From contig JASEGU010000012.1 of the NCBI GenBank assembly GCA_030017835.1, forward strand, positions 1 through 42,170: a DNA stretch of 42,170 nucleotides, written 5' to 3'. The translations under genes and the position numbers were made by a program. Shown here piece after piece: positions 34,494 through 42,170 of the stretch. Numbering within the stretch: the first letter of the stretch is position 1; the number at the start of each line of letters is the position of its first letter. The DNA is from Actinomycetota bacterium. GTDB lineage: Bacteria > Actinomycetota > Aquicultoria > UBA3085 > Oleimmundimicrobiaceae. The notes below the pieces were generated by a model. The model was not told the DNA's origin and made no database searches. It saw only the letters and a program-made list of their open reading frames with translations.

Positions 34494-35539
34494 CAAATCT
34501 CCCTCTTGTGATTGAATAGACTGCAAAAGGAGTTGAGCCTCTTGATTACGGCATTCACGGCCGAGATCCCCTGGACATAATCGAGCCGCACCGGACCAAC
34601 GATGCCGATTACCCCCAGACGGACTTCGCCAAAACCATATGAGCCAAAGACTATGCTACACCCCTTCATCTCTTCCTTATAATTCTCCGCACCTATTCGA
34701 ACAACCGTCTGGCCGAGCGCCGAGCCGTCTGTTAAGAGATCCGAGATGAGCTCGCCGTCCTTCAAGCCATCAAGAATCTCTACCGCAAGACCCGTATTTT
34801 TAAATTCTGGTTGAAGCAGGATGTTGGAGGCTCCCTCAATCAGAAAGTCGCGCTCACCGACCAGAAGAAGGTTTAGAATGTGGGTCATGACGATATCTGC
34901 GATTTTGCGTTGGCCCAAGGGGAGTTCTATCAAATTCTGGCCGAAAATCGCAATCTCTTTAAGGTTTGAGTTATTCAGCTTTTCGTTCAAAGTCTTCTCG
35001 GCCGCTTCCAGCGCCTCTTCGGTTAAATGAAAATCGATATTTACGGCCTTTTTGAAGACTCTGCCGGTGTTGGTTATGATGACCATAAGCAGGCTGTTAT
35101 TGTCTATCATGATAAGGTCGATATGCTTTAGACGACTCTCTTTGAAGGAGGGAGCGTTGACGAAAGAGACCATGTTGGTCAGCCTGCAGAGGATGTTTGA
35201 GGCTTCCCTTATCAGACCGTCCATCTCATTTCCGGTCTCAATAAGGGTTTTTAAAAGGGCGCTCTCCTCGAAGGAGGCTCTCTCTTTATACATTTGGGTC
35301 AGGACGTTGACATAATAACGATAACCCTTATCGGTAGGTATCCTGCCGGCTGAGGTGTGCGGTTGAAAGAGATGGCCGCTCTTGTCGAGTGAAGATAGCT
35401 CGCTTCTGACCGTGGCCGAACTGACCCTAATGTTATGATTCTCGACGATACGTTGGGAGCTGATGGGTTCTGCGCTCTTGATATAGTCCTCGACGACTGC
35501 TATGAGTATCTTCTCTTTTCGACCATCTAAAGCTGGCAC
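34493..35539 (-). CDS. hrcA: Heat-inducible transcription repressor HrcA
   Basis: HrcA represses heat-shock genes by binding CIRCE operators and is kept active by GroEL. The 348-residue protein has the N-terminal winged helix ([21 protein letters not shown] and [19 protein letters not shown], then [19 protein letters not shown]). A GAF-like dimer domain and the C-terminal [20 protein letters not shown] follow. GTG start at 35539; the AGGAG ribosome-binding site lies within the right arm of the CIRCE-like operator, so repressor binding would sit right at the translation start. It is followed directly by dnaJ. Confidence 0.96.
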   Translation of the reverse strand: MPALDGRKEKILIAVVEDYIKSAEPISSQRIVENHNIRVSSATVRSELSSLDKSGHLFQPHTSAGRIPTDKGYRYYVNVLTQMYKERASFEESALLKTLIETGNEMDGLIREASNILCRLTNMVSFVNAPSFKESRLKHIDLIMIDNNSLLMVIITNTGRVFKKAVNIDFHLTEEALEAAEKTLNEKLNNSNLKEIAIFGQNLIELPLGQRKIADIVMTHILNLLLVGERDFLIEGASNILLQPEFKNTGLAVEILDGLKDGELISDLLTDGSALGQTVVRIGAENYKEEMKGCSIVFGSYGFGEVRLGVIGIVGPVRLDYVQGISAVNAVIKRLNSFCSLFNHKREI

Positions 35540-35540
35540 T

Positions 35541-35567
35541 TTAGCACTCCTGTTAAATGACTGCCAA
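35541..35567 (-). promoter_or_regulatory. CIRCE-like operator of hrcA
   Basis: On the minus strand TTGGCAGTC, 9 bases, then GAGTGCTAA. The consensus CIRCE is TTAGCACTC-N9-GAGTGCTAA, so the right arm is perfect and the left arm has 7 of 9 matches. The spacer length is exact. It lies just downstream of the -10 box and reaches to 2 bases before the hrcA start codon, the classic autoregulation site. Confidence 0.88.
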
Positions 35568-35568
35568 G

Positions 35569-35577
35569 ATTATAGCA
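35569..35577 (-). promoter_or_regulatory. Extended -10 promoter of hrcA-dnaJ
   Basis: The minus strand reads TGCTATAAT: a perfect TATAAT with the TGn extension. The -35 region at the right distance is poor (TGCCAA), which fits an extended -10 promoter. It lies 29 bases before the hrcA start and one base upstream of the CIRCE-like site. Confidence 0.7.
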
Positions 35578-35602
35578 GATTATCATCCCCCTTGGCAGAG
35601 TC

Positions 35603-36748
35603 TTAATCCGGTATGAGGCGGGCCAAAATGTCGTTGGAGACGAGCATGCCACTGGGGGTCAGCCTGAGGCGCTCACCTCGAGTCATGAGCCCCATATCGA
35701 CGAATATTTGGGCTCGCAAAATAATCTGATCGATCTCCTCCGTTGAAAATTCTTCCTCTAGCTTGATGAGGTCCAGTCCTTCCGTAAGACGAAGTCCCAA
35801 CATGATCCGCTCACAGAGCCCATCTCTTCTTGAAAGCTCTTCGAAGGAGTCCGCCGCCGCCCCGCTCACAAGGGCGACCTCTACGTAGGAGCGGGGATCT
35901 TCGATATTCTTTATGCGCCTCCCCCCCAAAAAAGAGTGGGCTCCGGCCCCAAATCCGTAGTAATTGCCGCCCCGCCAATAGATCATATTGTGGATCGATT
36001 CAAGGCCCTCTTTGGCAAAGTTAGAGAGTTCATATTGGTTGAATCCTGCAGCGATCAGAGTCTCTATAGATGAGAGATACGTCTCGGCTTGAATCTCTTC
36101 CTCTAATGGTTTAAACGAACTTGAGCTCACCATATCAAAAAGCGGAGTCCCCTTGTGAATCTCAAGCATATAGGCCGATATATGACTTGGCTTAAGAGAA
36201 ATCGCCCTCTTTAGCGTCATTTCATTATTTTTCCCACCGCCAAGAGGCGACGACAAGATGAGATCGAGGTTGATGTTTCCAAAGCCTGCCCTTGTAGCCA
36301 TACCGACCGCCCGTTCAACCTCTTCTGCGCTATGGCGTCGCCAAAGGAGATGAAGAAAGTCGTCATCGAAGGATTGGGCTCCAAGGCTCAGGCGATTGAA
36401 ACCGAGCCGAATCAGATCATTTAAATAGGAGAGGCTGAGGCCTTCCGGGTTAGCCTCTATGGTTATCTCCAAATCTTGGCCCAAGGCAAAATTTTCGAAT
36501 ATAGCCGCAAGAATGGTTTCGAGCTCTGCGCCGGAAAGGATGGTTGGGGTGCCGCCCCCGAAATATAGGGATCTCGCCTCTCTTGGTCCAGCCTGATGCG
36601 CCCTGCTCTTAATCTCTTTTGTGAGAGCATCAACATAGGTTGGGATGAGGTCTTCGAGGCCGCTTGCTGAGTTGAAATTGCAATAGGCGCACTTGGACCG
36701 ACAGAAGGGGATGTGAATATATATTCCGGTCTCTTTGGATTGGCTCAT
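35603..36748 (-). CDS. hemW: Radical-SAM heme chaperone HemW
   Basis: This 381-residue protein is related to coproporphyrinogen dehydrogenase HemN but of the HemW type, which carries heme to target enzymes. The radical-SAM motif is Cys16, Cys20 and Cys23 in CRSKCAYC, followed by YFGGGTPTIL, TIEANPEGLS, LSLGAQSFDDDFL and a C-terminal HemN_C region (NMIYWRGGNYYGFGAGAHSF). HemW lacks the fourth N-terminal cysteine residue of HemN (CxxxCxxCxC): here the position two after Cys23 is Phe. ATG at 36748, no clear ribosome-binding site. It lies between lepA and hrcA, a widely conserved order. Confidence 0.93.
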   Translation of the reverse strand: MSQSKETGIYIHIPFCRSKCAYCNFNSASGLEDLIPTYVDALTKEIKSRAHQAGPREARSLYFGGGTPTILSGAELETILAAIFENFALGQDLEITIEANPEGLSLSYLNDLIRLGFNRLSLGAQSFDDDFLHLLWRRHSAEEVERAVGMATRAGFGNINLDLILSSPLGGGKNNEMTLKRAISLKPSHISAYMLEIHKGTPLFDMVSSSSFKPLEEEIQAETYLSSIETLIAAGFNQYELSNFAKEGLESIHNMIYWRGGNYYGFGAGAHSFLGGRRIKNIEDPRSYVEVALVSGAAADSFEELSRRDGLCERIMLGLRLTEGLDLIKLEEEFSTEEIDQIILRAQIFVDMGLMTRGERLRLTPSGMLVSNDILARLIPD

Positions 36749-36765
36749 ATTATTCAGCCAAGTTG

Positions 36766-38574
36766 CTATTTGTCCACCTTCAGAACGGCCAAGAAGGCGT
36801 CCTTGGGGACCTCGACTCTGCCTATGCTCTTCATCTTCTTCTTGCCAGCCTTCTGCTTCTCAAGAAGCTTCCTCTTTCTGGTGATGTCACCACCGTAGCA
36901 TTTGGCCAGCACGTCCTTCCTCTTGGCTTTGATCGTCTCTCTGGCTACTATCCGGCTCCCGATGGCGGCCTGAATGGGAACATCAAAGAGCTGGTGGGGG
37001 ATTATCTCTTGAAGGCTCTCGACCAGACCTCGGCCGAGGCTCTGGGCAAAATCCTTATGGACGATTATGGAGAGGGCGTCCACCGGCTCGCTGGCCAGAA
37101 GGACGTCCAGTTTGACGAGGTCTGACTCCTTATATCCGATATACTCATAATCCATCGAACCATATCCCTTGGTCCTGGACTTGAGGATATCGTAGAAATT
37201 GAGCATCATCTCGCTCAAGGGGAGATGGTAGTGGAGCCTTACCCGGTCATCGCTCAAATACTGCATATCCTTAAACTCCCCCCGCCTGCCTTGACAGAGG
37301 TCCATGATCCCTCCGACATATTCCGACGGCAAGAGGATGGTGAGAGAGACGAATGGCTCTTCTATCTTCTCGACCTCGCCAATTTGTGGAAAATCGGCCG
37401 GATTGCTTAGAGTCGCAACCTCATCTCCCCTCATAGTCACCCTATATTCAACGTTGGGAGAGGTGGCAAGGAGATCCAACTGATACTCGCGCTCAAGTCT
37501 CTCCTTGACGATATCCATGTGAAGGAGACCGAGAAAGCCGCACCTAAAGCCGAAACCCAAGGCCTTGGATGTCTCCGGCTCAAAGATGAAGGATGGGTCG
37601 TTAAGTTTCAATTTACCGAGAGCTTCGCGCAGCGATTCATACTCGCCGCCATCGACCGGATATAGTCCGCAGAAGACGACTGGTTTTACCTCGCGGTAGC
37701 CGGCCAGCGGCTCCTTGGCAGGCCTCGCCTCTTCAGTGATGGTATCACCCACCTTGACGTCTTTGAGAACCTTGATCCCGGAGATGATGTAACCCACCTC
37801 GCCGGCGGACAGGCCGCCTTTCGAAGTCATGTTTGGCCTAAAAATCCCGACCTCTTCAACCTGAGCTACCTTGCCCATGGCCATCATCTTTATCTTTGTC
37901 CTTAAGGCCAAACGCCCGTCGAATATCCGAACAAAGATTATGACGCCACGATAAGGATCGTAGACCGAATCGAATATGAGCGCCCTTAAGGGTTCGCCTG
38001 AATCGCCGCTTGGAGCGGGAATCTCAGAGACTATCATCTCTAGAACCGCATCGACCCCTTGACCGGTCTTGCCGCTGACCAGAAGGGCATCGGTCGCATC
38101 GATGGCCAGGCTCTCCTCGATCTCACGCTTGACCCGTTCAGGATCGGAGTTTGCAAGATCAATCTTGTTTATCACCGGAATGATGGTCAGATTGTTATCC
38201 AAAGCCAAGATGGTATTTGCGATGGTCTGTGCCTCGACTCCCTGGGTGGCATCGACCACTAAGAGGGCCCCCTCACAGGCGGCCAGACTCCTTGAAACCT
38301 CGTAAGTGAAATCTACATGACCCGGAGTATCAATGAGATTTAAGACATAAGCTTTACCGTCATTAGCCTGGTAGGTGATCCTTACCGCTTGGGCCTTGAT
38401 GGTTATCCCCCGCTCCCGCTCCAGGTCCATCCGGTCCAAAACCTGCTCTTTCATGTCCCGCTTCGAAATCGTCCCGGTTGCCTCGAGCAGGCGGTCGGCT
38501 AAGGTGGACTTGCCATGATCTATGTGGGCGATTATCGAAAAGTTTCTGATATTTCCGGGGTCTACTTTGGCCAT
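36766..38574 (-). CDS. lepA: Elongation factor 4 (LepA)
   Basis: LepA is a ribosome-bound GTPase implicated in translation and 30S biogenesis. The 602-residue protein has G motifs AHIDHGKST, the switch [22 protein letters not shown] and SGKTGQGVD. Domains II, III ([20 protein letters not shown]) and V follow. The LepA-specific C-terminus ends KAFLAVLK-like ([13 protein letters not shown]). The ATG at 38574 has only a weak ribosome-binding site. It follows murJ by 12 bases. Confidence 0.97.
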   Translation of the reverse strand: MAKVDPGNIRNFSIIAHIDHGKSTLADRLLEATGTISKRDMKEQVLDRMDLERERGITIKAQAVRITYQANDGKAYVLNLIDTPGHVDFTYEVSRSLAACEGALLVVDATQGVEAQTIANTILALDNNLTIIPVINKIDLANSDPERVKREIEESLAIDATDALLVSGKTGQGVDAVLEMIVSEIPAPSGDSGEPLRALIFDSVYDPYRGVIIFVRIFDGRLALRTKIKMMAMGKVAQVEEVGIFRPNMTSKGGLSAGEVGYIISGIKVLKDVKVGDTITEEARPAKEPLAGYREVKPVVFCGLYPVDGGEYESLREALGKLKLNDPSFIFEPETSKALGFGFRCGFLGLLHMDIVKERLEREYQLDLLATSPNVEYRVTMRGDEVATLSNPADFPQIGEVEKIEEPFVSLTILLPSEYVGGIMDLCQGRRGEFKDMQYLSDDRVRLHYHLPLSEMMLNFYDILKSRTKGYGSMDYEYIGYKESDLVKLDVLLASEPVDALSIIVHKDFAQSLGRGLVESLQEIIPHQLFDVPIQAAIGSRIVARETIKAKRKDVLAKCYGGDITRKRKLLEKQKAGKKKMKSIGRVEVPKDAFLAVLKVDK

Positions 38575-38586
38575 AATTTTACCAAC

Positions 38587-40209
38587 CTATCTTTTGAGTC
38601 TCTTCTTCAAAAGATCAGAAAAGATGGATAACTCCTCCATCTTGAGGAGTCTGGCCAGAAAGATGAATGAGAGACCGGCGATGGAAAGGGCAGCGATGAA
38701 AGCCGCGAGTTGACCCTTGGTTGAACTTCCAAGCAAGGTGCTAGAGTAGCGCCAAATATATAGAGCGGCGATGGCCATAATCGATGAGGCCAAGGCGGCC
38801 TTGATTAGGGTCTCGGCCATCCTTCTGCCTCCGATTTGACCGAGCCGTCTCTTCATTATCAGAAGCAGACAGACAAAATTGAAGGTCATAACGACTGAGG
38901 TCGACAGGGCGATCCCACCGTGTTTGAGGGGTCCCACAAGGGCCCAATCGCCGAAGTAATTTATCGTTATAGCGATGATGGCGACTATCGTCGGGGTCAA
39001 GGTATCCTTTAGTGAGTAGAAAGCCCTGTTGATGAGGTGGAGCGCTCCCGACGACGTGAGTCCAATGGTATAGAAGACCAGGGCATAGGCGGTTGATGCG
39101 GTCGCATCCGGACCGAAGGCCCCCCTCTCGAAAGTTAGGGCCACAATCGGCTTGGCCAGCACCAGGATGAAGGCGGTAGTCGGGATCAGGACCAGAAATA
39201 CGAGGCGGAGGCCAAGCGAGAAGGAGCCCTTTAGGCCCAAGATATCATTCTTGGCCGCCTGACGGGAGAAGACCGGGAAGAGGACTGTTGAGATGGCCAC
39301 GGCAAAAAGACCCATCGGAAGATACCAGAGACGCAAGGCATAGTGAAGGGCCGCAACGCTGCCGGTTTTAAGTATCGAGGTGAATCTGGTGTCGATGAAG
39401 ACATTTATCTCTATGCTGGCCAGACTGAATACTATCGGTAAGATGAGCCGCCCTATCTCTTTGACGCCCGGATGATCCAAGACCATGGTGAAAGAGTATT
39501 TCCAGCTAACCCTCCTGAGCGATGGAAGTTGAGAGACTAGTTGGGCTAAGGCTCCCCCCGTTGCGCCTATGGCCAGGCTAAAAGGACCAAGGCTTGGGGT
39601 CAAAAGAACAATTGAGCTTATGACGGCGATGTTGAAGAAGACCGGAGCAAAGGCCGGGGCCGCAAAGCGATTGAAGGAGTGGAGCATGCCCATGACGAAA
39701 CCTGCCATACCCAGAAATAAGATGGTTGGAAGCATGATACGGGTCATGGTAACCGTGAGTTCGAATTTTGCCGGATCGATAAGGAAGCCTGGAGCCATTA
39801 GTTTGGTTATCTGGGGAGCCAAGAAGAAGCCGCCCACCATGAAGACGGTGAATATTACAAAGAGGATGTTGGTCGCGCTGCTTGCCACCAAATTCAAATT
39901 TTTGTCATCGGAATCTGTCAAGTATTTGGTGATTACCGGTATAAAAGCCGAGCCTATCGCCGCGCTTCCAAAGAGCTGAAGCAGCATGTTGGGGATAGCG
40001 TAAGCCACTCTGTAAGCATCGGCCGCAAGACCGCTCCCAAAGTAGGCTGCCATGAAGACTTCACGAATGAAGCCGAATATCCTGCTTCCCAAGGTACCTG
40101 CCATAACGATCAGGGTCGCTTTGGCCAAAAAGGAATTACCCTCCCTTGGTTTGGGAAGGCTTAAGTCGGTAGCTATATCTTCAGCACCAAATTCGTCCAG
40201 AGAATCCAA
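38587..40209 (-). CDS. murJ: Lipid II flippase MurJ
   Basis: MurJ moves lipid II across the membrane for peptidoglycan synthesis. The 540-residue protein has a short acidic N-terminal tail and about 14 hydrophobic segments. MVN/MurJ motifs are GTLGSRIFGFIREVFMAAYFG near residue 38, NMLLQLFGSAAIGSAFIP, and SPKDTLTP-like SLKDTLTPTI. The start is a TTG at 40209, with AAGGGG 9 bases upstream. A likely promoter lies 29 bases before it and reaches into the adjacent insertion-sequence end. It heads a murJ-lepA-hemW series. Confidence 0.94.
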   Translation of the reverse strand: MDSLDEFGAEDIATDLSLPKPREGNSFLAKATLIVMAGTLGSRIFGFIREVFMAAYFGSGLAADAYRVAYAIPNMLLQLFGSAAIGSAFIPVITKYLTDSDDKNLNLVASSATNILFVIFTVFMVGGFFLAPQITKLMAPGFLIDPAKFELTVTMTRIMLPTILFLGMAGFVMGMLHSFNRFAAPAFAPVFFNIAVISSIVLLTPSLGPFSLAIGATGGALAQLVSQLPSLRRVSWKYSFTMVLDHPGVKEIGRLILPIVFSLASIEINVFIDTRFTSILKTGSVAALHYALRLWYLPMGLFAVAISTVLFPVFSRQAAKNDILGLKGSFSLGLRLVFLVLIPTTAFILVLAKPIVALTFERGAFGPDATASTAYALVFYTIGLTSSGALHLINRAFYSLKDTLTPTIVAIIAITINYFGDWALVGPLKHGGIALSTSVVMTFNFVCLLLIMKRRLGQIGGRRMAETLIKAALASSIMAIAALYIWRYSSTLLGSSTKGQLAAFIAALSIAGLSFIFLARLLKMEELSIFSDLLKKRLKR

Positions 40210-40237
40210 GATTATTCCCCTTCTATGAGGTCAAGGT

Positions 40238-40266
40238 ATTATAACACCGAACCATTAACTTGTTAC
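40238..40266 (-). promoter_or_regulatory. Probable murJ promoter with -35 box in the IS end
   Basis: The minus strand has GTAACA (40261-40266), a 17-base spacer and a perfect TATAAT (40238-40243), extended by TG (GTGTTATAAT). The -35 box is the complement of TGTTAC, which seems to be the terminal sequence of the insertion element. The -10 box and spacer are ancestral chromosomal sequence. Confidence 0.6.
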
Positions 40267-41335
40267 AGCAAAATGATAATGTCCGCTTTCAGCAATGTTA
40301 AAATGTCCTCTTTCAAAGGAGGATGTGTTGCTGAAAAAGGAGATTATCGTGATAAGAACCAGAGAGCTAAGAAAGCTCCCGCCGGCAAAGAAGTTCCTTG
40401 AAAAAGAGATTACCCAGAAGAAGGCGGCAAAGCTTGTGGGAATCTCAGAAAGACAGATGCCCACGGTGGTCAAGGCAGTAAGGGACGAAGGAGTGAAGGG
40501 TGTTATCCATAAATCTCGAGGCCGACCGTCAAACAGAAAAAAGCCAGAAGAGCTCAGAGAACACATCTTAAGCCTCTATGAGAGAAATATAAAGGCTTTG
40601 GACCCACACTTTCTTTGCGAGAAGCTACTCACGCTTGATGGTATCAAGATAAGCAAGGAGACCCTGAGACGCTGGCTGATCGAAGAGGGGAACTTTAAGA
40701 CGAGAAGAAAGAGGAAGGCTCACCGAAGCTGGCGAGAAAGAAAGAAACACTTCGGAGAGATGATCCAGATGGACGGCTCCGATCATGATTGGCTAAAAGA
40801 CCGAGGTCCCAGGCTTACCCTGATGGGCTTCGTCGATGACGCAACCGGCTCTGTCTCTGGTCGCTTCTACGAGCATGAAGGCACGCTTTCAGCCATGGGG
40901 GCCTTGAGAAGATATATCGAGATTTATGGCATTCCCCAAAGCATTTACCTCGACAAGCACAGCACTTACGCGGTCAACCGGCCGCTCACGCTGAAAGAAG
41001 AACTCATGGGGGGAAGCCCAAGCCCGCGGCCCAGTTTGAGAGAGCAGCAGAAGAGTTGGGGATCGAGCTCATAAGCGCCCCAGCCCACAGGCTAAGGGCA
41101 GGATAGAGAGGAGTTTTAAGACCCACCAAGACAGGCTGGTAAAAGAGATGCGCTTGAGAGGAACCAGCGAATATCAATGATGCCAACGCCCTCGTTGAAG
41201 GGTACTGTGCAAGCCACAACGCTAGGCAAGCGGCCAGTCGCGCTTCACCCTGGCGACCTTCATGTCAAAGGAGCCAAGAAGTGTGACCTCGACTCCATCC
41301 TTTGCATTCGGCATAAAAGAACGGTAAAGAATGAC
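40258..41335 (+). mobile_element. Degenerate insertion sequence, right end lost
   Basis: The left end begins near TGTTACAGCAAAATG at about 40258-40261. Two near-identical 14-base direct repeats follow (AATGTCCGCTTTCA at 40278-40291 and AATGTCCTCTTTCA at 40302-40315), probably transposase binding sites. The transposase frame follows, broken in several places. The element ends abruptly at about 41330-41335 where GGDEF coding sequence begins. There is no right terminal repeat in the window, so the copy cannot transpose by itself. The exact left boundary is estimated. Confidence 0.7.
40328..41335 (+). pseudogene. Transposase, integrase-core DDE type (ISNCY/IS1202-like), frameshifted
   Basis: The first 240 residues are intact: a helix-turn-helix pair (EITQKKAAKLVGISERQMPT), a second recognition region (HFLCEKLLTLDG, SKETLRRWLIEEG) and the start of the DDE core (MIQMDGSDHDW and YLDKHSTYAV). 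A short G-run at about 40998 shifts to another frame (GKPKPAAQFERAAEELGIEL). A second shift near 41085 gives PQAKGRIERSFKTHQDRL with the last catalytic Glu. A third near 41170 gives INDANALVEGYCASHNAR and a fourth near 41225 gives RPVALHPGDLH. It ends at KRTVKND. The TTG at 40328 after AAAGGAGG is the likely start. Family name from memory of motif patterns. Confidence 0.8.
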
Positions 41336-41605
41336 GTCGCGGCCCGCTGGGGCGGGGAGGAATTCGTTCTACTTCTTCAGGAGGTGAAGGGGGAGGACAG
41401 CATTGCCATAGCAGAAAAGATCAGGGGGGATATCGAAAGACTGGAGATTTCCTTTGGGGACAAGAAGATCAGATTAACCGCCAGCTTCGGCATTGCCGGC
41501 CTGCGTGACGGGGATGCCGAAATAGAGGAACTTATCAGACGGGCAGACAGGGCCTTGTATGCGGCCAAACATTCAGGAAGAAATTGCGTTAAAACCAATT
41601 TTTAG
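41330..41605 (+). pseudogene. C-terminal half of a GGDEF (diguanylate cyclase) domain fused to transposase debris
   Basis: The frame contains VAARWGGEEFVLLLQE, an active-type GGEEF signature, followed by EKIRGDIERLEI, TASFGIAGLRDGD and IRRADRALYAAKHSGRN, the normal end of a GGDEF domain. The first half of the domain, with the nucleotide-binding FKxxND region, is missing. The frame instead runs without a stop into the C-terminal codons of the transposase remnant (open from 41177). It cannot make c-di-GMP as it stands. No promoter or ribosome-binding site for the fragment is evident. Confidence 0.85.
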
Positions 41606-41677
41606 CAACCATGTTTTAATCAGGGATAGGCCCGTTACCGGTTGCAATCTCCTCAATACGCTTTATTTGGCAGTTGG

Positions 41678-41899
41678 TTAAAAGGTTACAACCTTATCCG
41701 CCCACTCGACCAGCTCGACGCAATCGACCATTGTGGACATCGGACAGGCCCCTGTGTCTCATCTTTTTGTCTTGATTTCAAACAAGTTCCACAGGCTAAT
41801 ACTTCGCCTCCTACAGAGATGAATTTTTTCAATTGTTCATCTGTAAAAGTCAATAGCTTACCTAACAGTCCTCCCCCTTGGGACGCTTGTCCGCCTTAG
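41678..41899 (-). pseudogene. DsrE-like sulfur-relay protein remnant, frameshifted and truncated
   Basis: The minus strand reads GKLLTFTDEQLKKFISVGG, EVLACGTCLKSRQKDE in one frame. After a one-base shift near 41750 it reads ACPMSTMVDCVELVEWADKVV and ends with TF and TAA at 41678. Together these resemble the C-terminal half of small DsrE/DsrF-fold proteins, which have a CGTC motif and end in ADKV[VI]-type residues. The N-terminal half is absent, apparently replaced by the adjoining IS sequence. This fills the otherwise gene-free stretch 41606-41911. The rest of it (41606-41677) shows nothing beyond a weak inverted repeat. Confidence 0.6.
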
Positions 41900-41903
41900 G
41901 CGG
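41891..41903. repeat. Short palindrome at the edge of the IS481-like remnant
   Basis: CCGCCTTAGGCGG is a perfect 5-base inverted repeat around TTA, 9 bases beyond the transposase stop. It may be part of the element's end or a small mobile palindrome; with one copy this cannot be decided. Confidence 0.3.
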
Positions 41904-41911
41904 GCTTGGTG

Positions 41912-42170
41912 CTAGGCCGCTTCGCTTCTTGGCCCCACCCCCCTTGTGCTTGTCTCTTTAAGGGTCAGTTTCTTTCCCTCCACGAACGTCTCATATGGCC
42001 GCCGGCCCAGATTGCGATAGCCTCTATGCGGCCGCTCATGGTTATAGAACTTTAGCCAAACGTCCAGATCTTTCTGTAGCTCTTCAATACTGCCATAGAA
42101 CTTCTTTCTGAAGGCTGTGCGGAAGAACTCATCCAAGATGGTTCGGTTGAACCTTTCCACAAAACCATTG
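41912..42170 (-). CDS. IS481-like transposase, C-terminal part (cut by window edge)
   Basis: The visible 85 or so residues begin NGFVERFNRTILDEFF, which holds the final catalytic Glu of the DDE triad. They continue with SIEELQKDLDVWLKFYNHER and PHRGYRNLGRRPYETF, the standard end of integrase-core transposases of the IS481/IS3 type. The frame is open to the right edge, so the N-terminal part lies outside the window. No frameshift is seen in this part. It is of a different type from the transposase at 40.3 kb and points the other way. Confidence 0.85.
   Translation of the reverse strand, partial: NGFVERFNRTILDEFFRTAFRKKFYGSIEELQKDLDVWLKFYNHERPHRGYRNLGRRPYETFVEGKKLTLKETSTRGVGPRSEAA

Noticed and set aside
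40990-41080. Programmed -1 frameshift at the G-run of the transposase
   Set aside because: A -1 slip on the G-run would restore the next frame, but at least three further frameshifts follow and the 3' end is missing, so decay is the simpler reading.
41606-41645. GCAACC/GGTTGC inverted repeat after the GGDEF fragment as a terminator
   Set aside because: The stem is only six pairs with a long loop and no T-tail.
1-42170. CRISPR array, prophage, toxin-antitoxin or restriction module
   Set aside because: I saw no regularly spaced repeats, no phage structural genes, and no paired small genes of these kinds; apart from the right-hand IS zone the window is housekeeping sequence.

Overview
The window looks like a chromosomal segment of an anaerobic, probably deep-branching Gram-positive-type bacterium. 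Candidates are a non-model Actinomycetota or a neighbouring lineage; this is inference from gene content and order, and no rRNA is present to settle it. Supporting signs are the conserved order hrcA-dnaJ-(prmA)-rsmE-mtaB-HIT-yqeY-phoH-PgpH-like HD-ybeY-dgkA-hlyC-cdd-era-recO-glyQ-glyS-ppsR-ppdK-dgt-dnaG-rpoD, an anaerobic (cbi-type) cobalamin pathway, and a membrane pyrophosphatase. Every intact gene is on the minus strand, so biological order runs from high to low coordinates. The plus strand carries only insertion-sequence and GGDEF debris at 40.3-41.6 kb.

Layout. (1) 1-5.9 kb is a cobalamin operon, cbiA-cbiC-cbiX-cbiM-cbiN-cbiQ-cbiO-cbiD. It sits behind a promoter, a cobalamin riboswitch and an attenuator-type hairpin, and cbiD runs off the left edge. 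It joins cobalt uptake, cobalt insertion and corrin-ring synthesis in one transcript. (2) 5.9-9.2 kb holds tRNA-Asn(GUU) with its own promoter, then rpoD and dnaG. (3) 9.4-19.6 kb holds hppA, dgt, an iron-sulfur flavoprotein-like gene, ppdK, ppsR, glyS and glyQ. PPDK and the pyrophosphatase both handle pyrophosphate, suggesting a PPi-based energy economy. (4) 19.9-35.5 kb is a long series of tightly packed housekeeping genes for repair, nucleoside salvage, Mg2+ transport, ribosome maturation, c-di-AMP turnover, tRNA and rRNA modification, and heat-shock control. HrcA is autoregulated through a CIRCE-like operator. (5) 35.6-40.2 kb is hemW, lepA and murJ. (6) 40.25-42.17 kb is a mobile and decayed zone: a multiply frameshifted transposase fused to half of a GGDEF domain, a frameshifted DsrE-like remnant, and the C-terminal end of an IS481-like transposase.

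I found no convincing new multi-gene system. The observations most worth following are small-scale. A complete cytidine deaminase can only be read from an AUA start overlapping the upstream stop codon. prmA has decayed in place between dnaJ and rsmE, with a frameshift and loss of the methyltransferase domain. A likely murJ promoter has its -35 box supplied by the terminal bases of the insertion sequence. A 9-codon reading frame bridges dnaG and rpoD by overlapping stop/start codons. TTG starts are unusually frequent.
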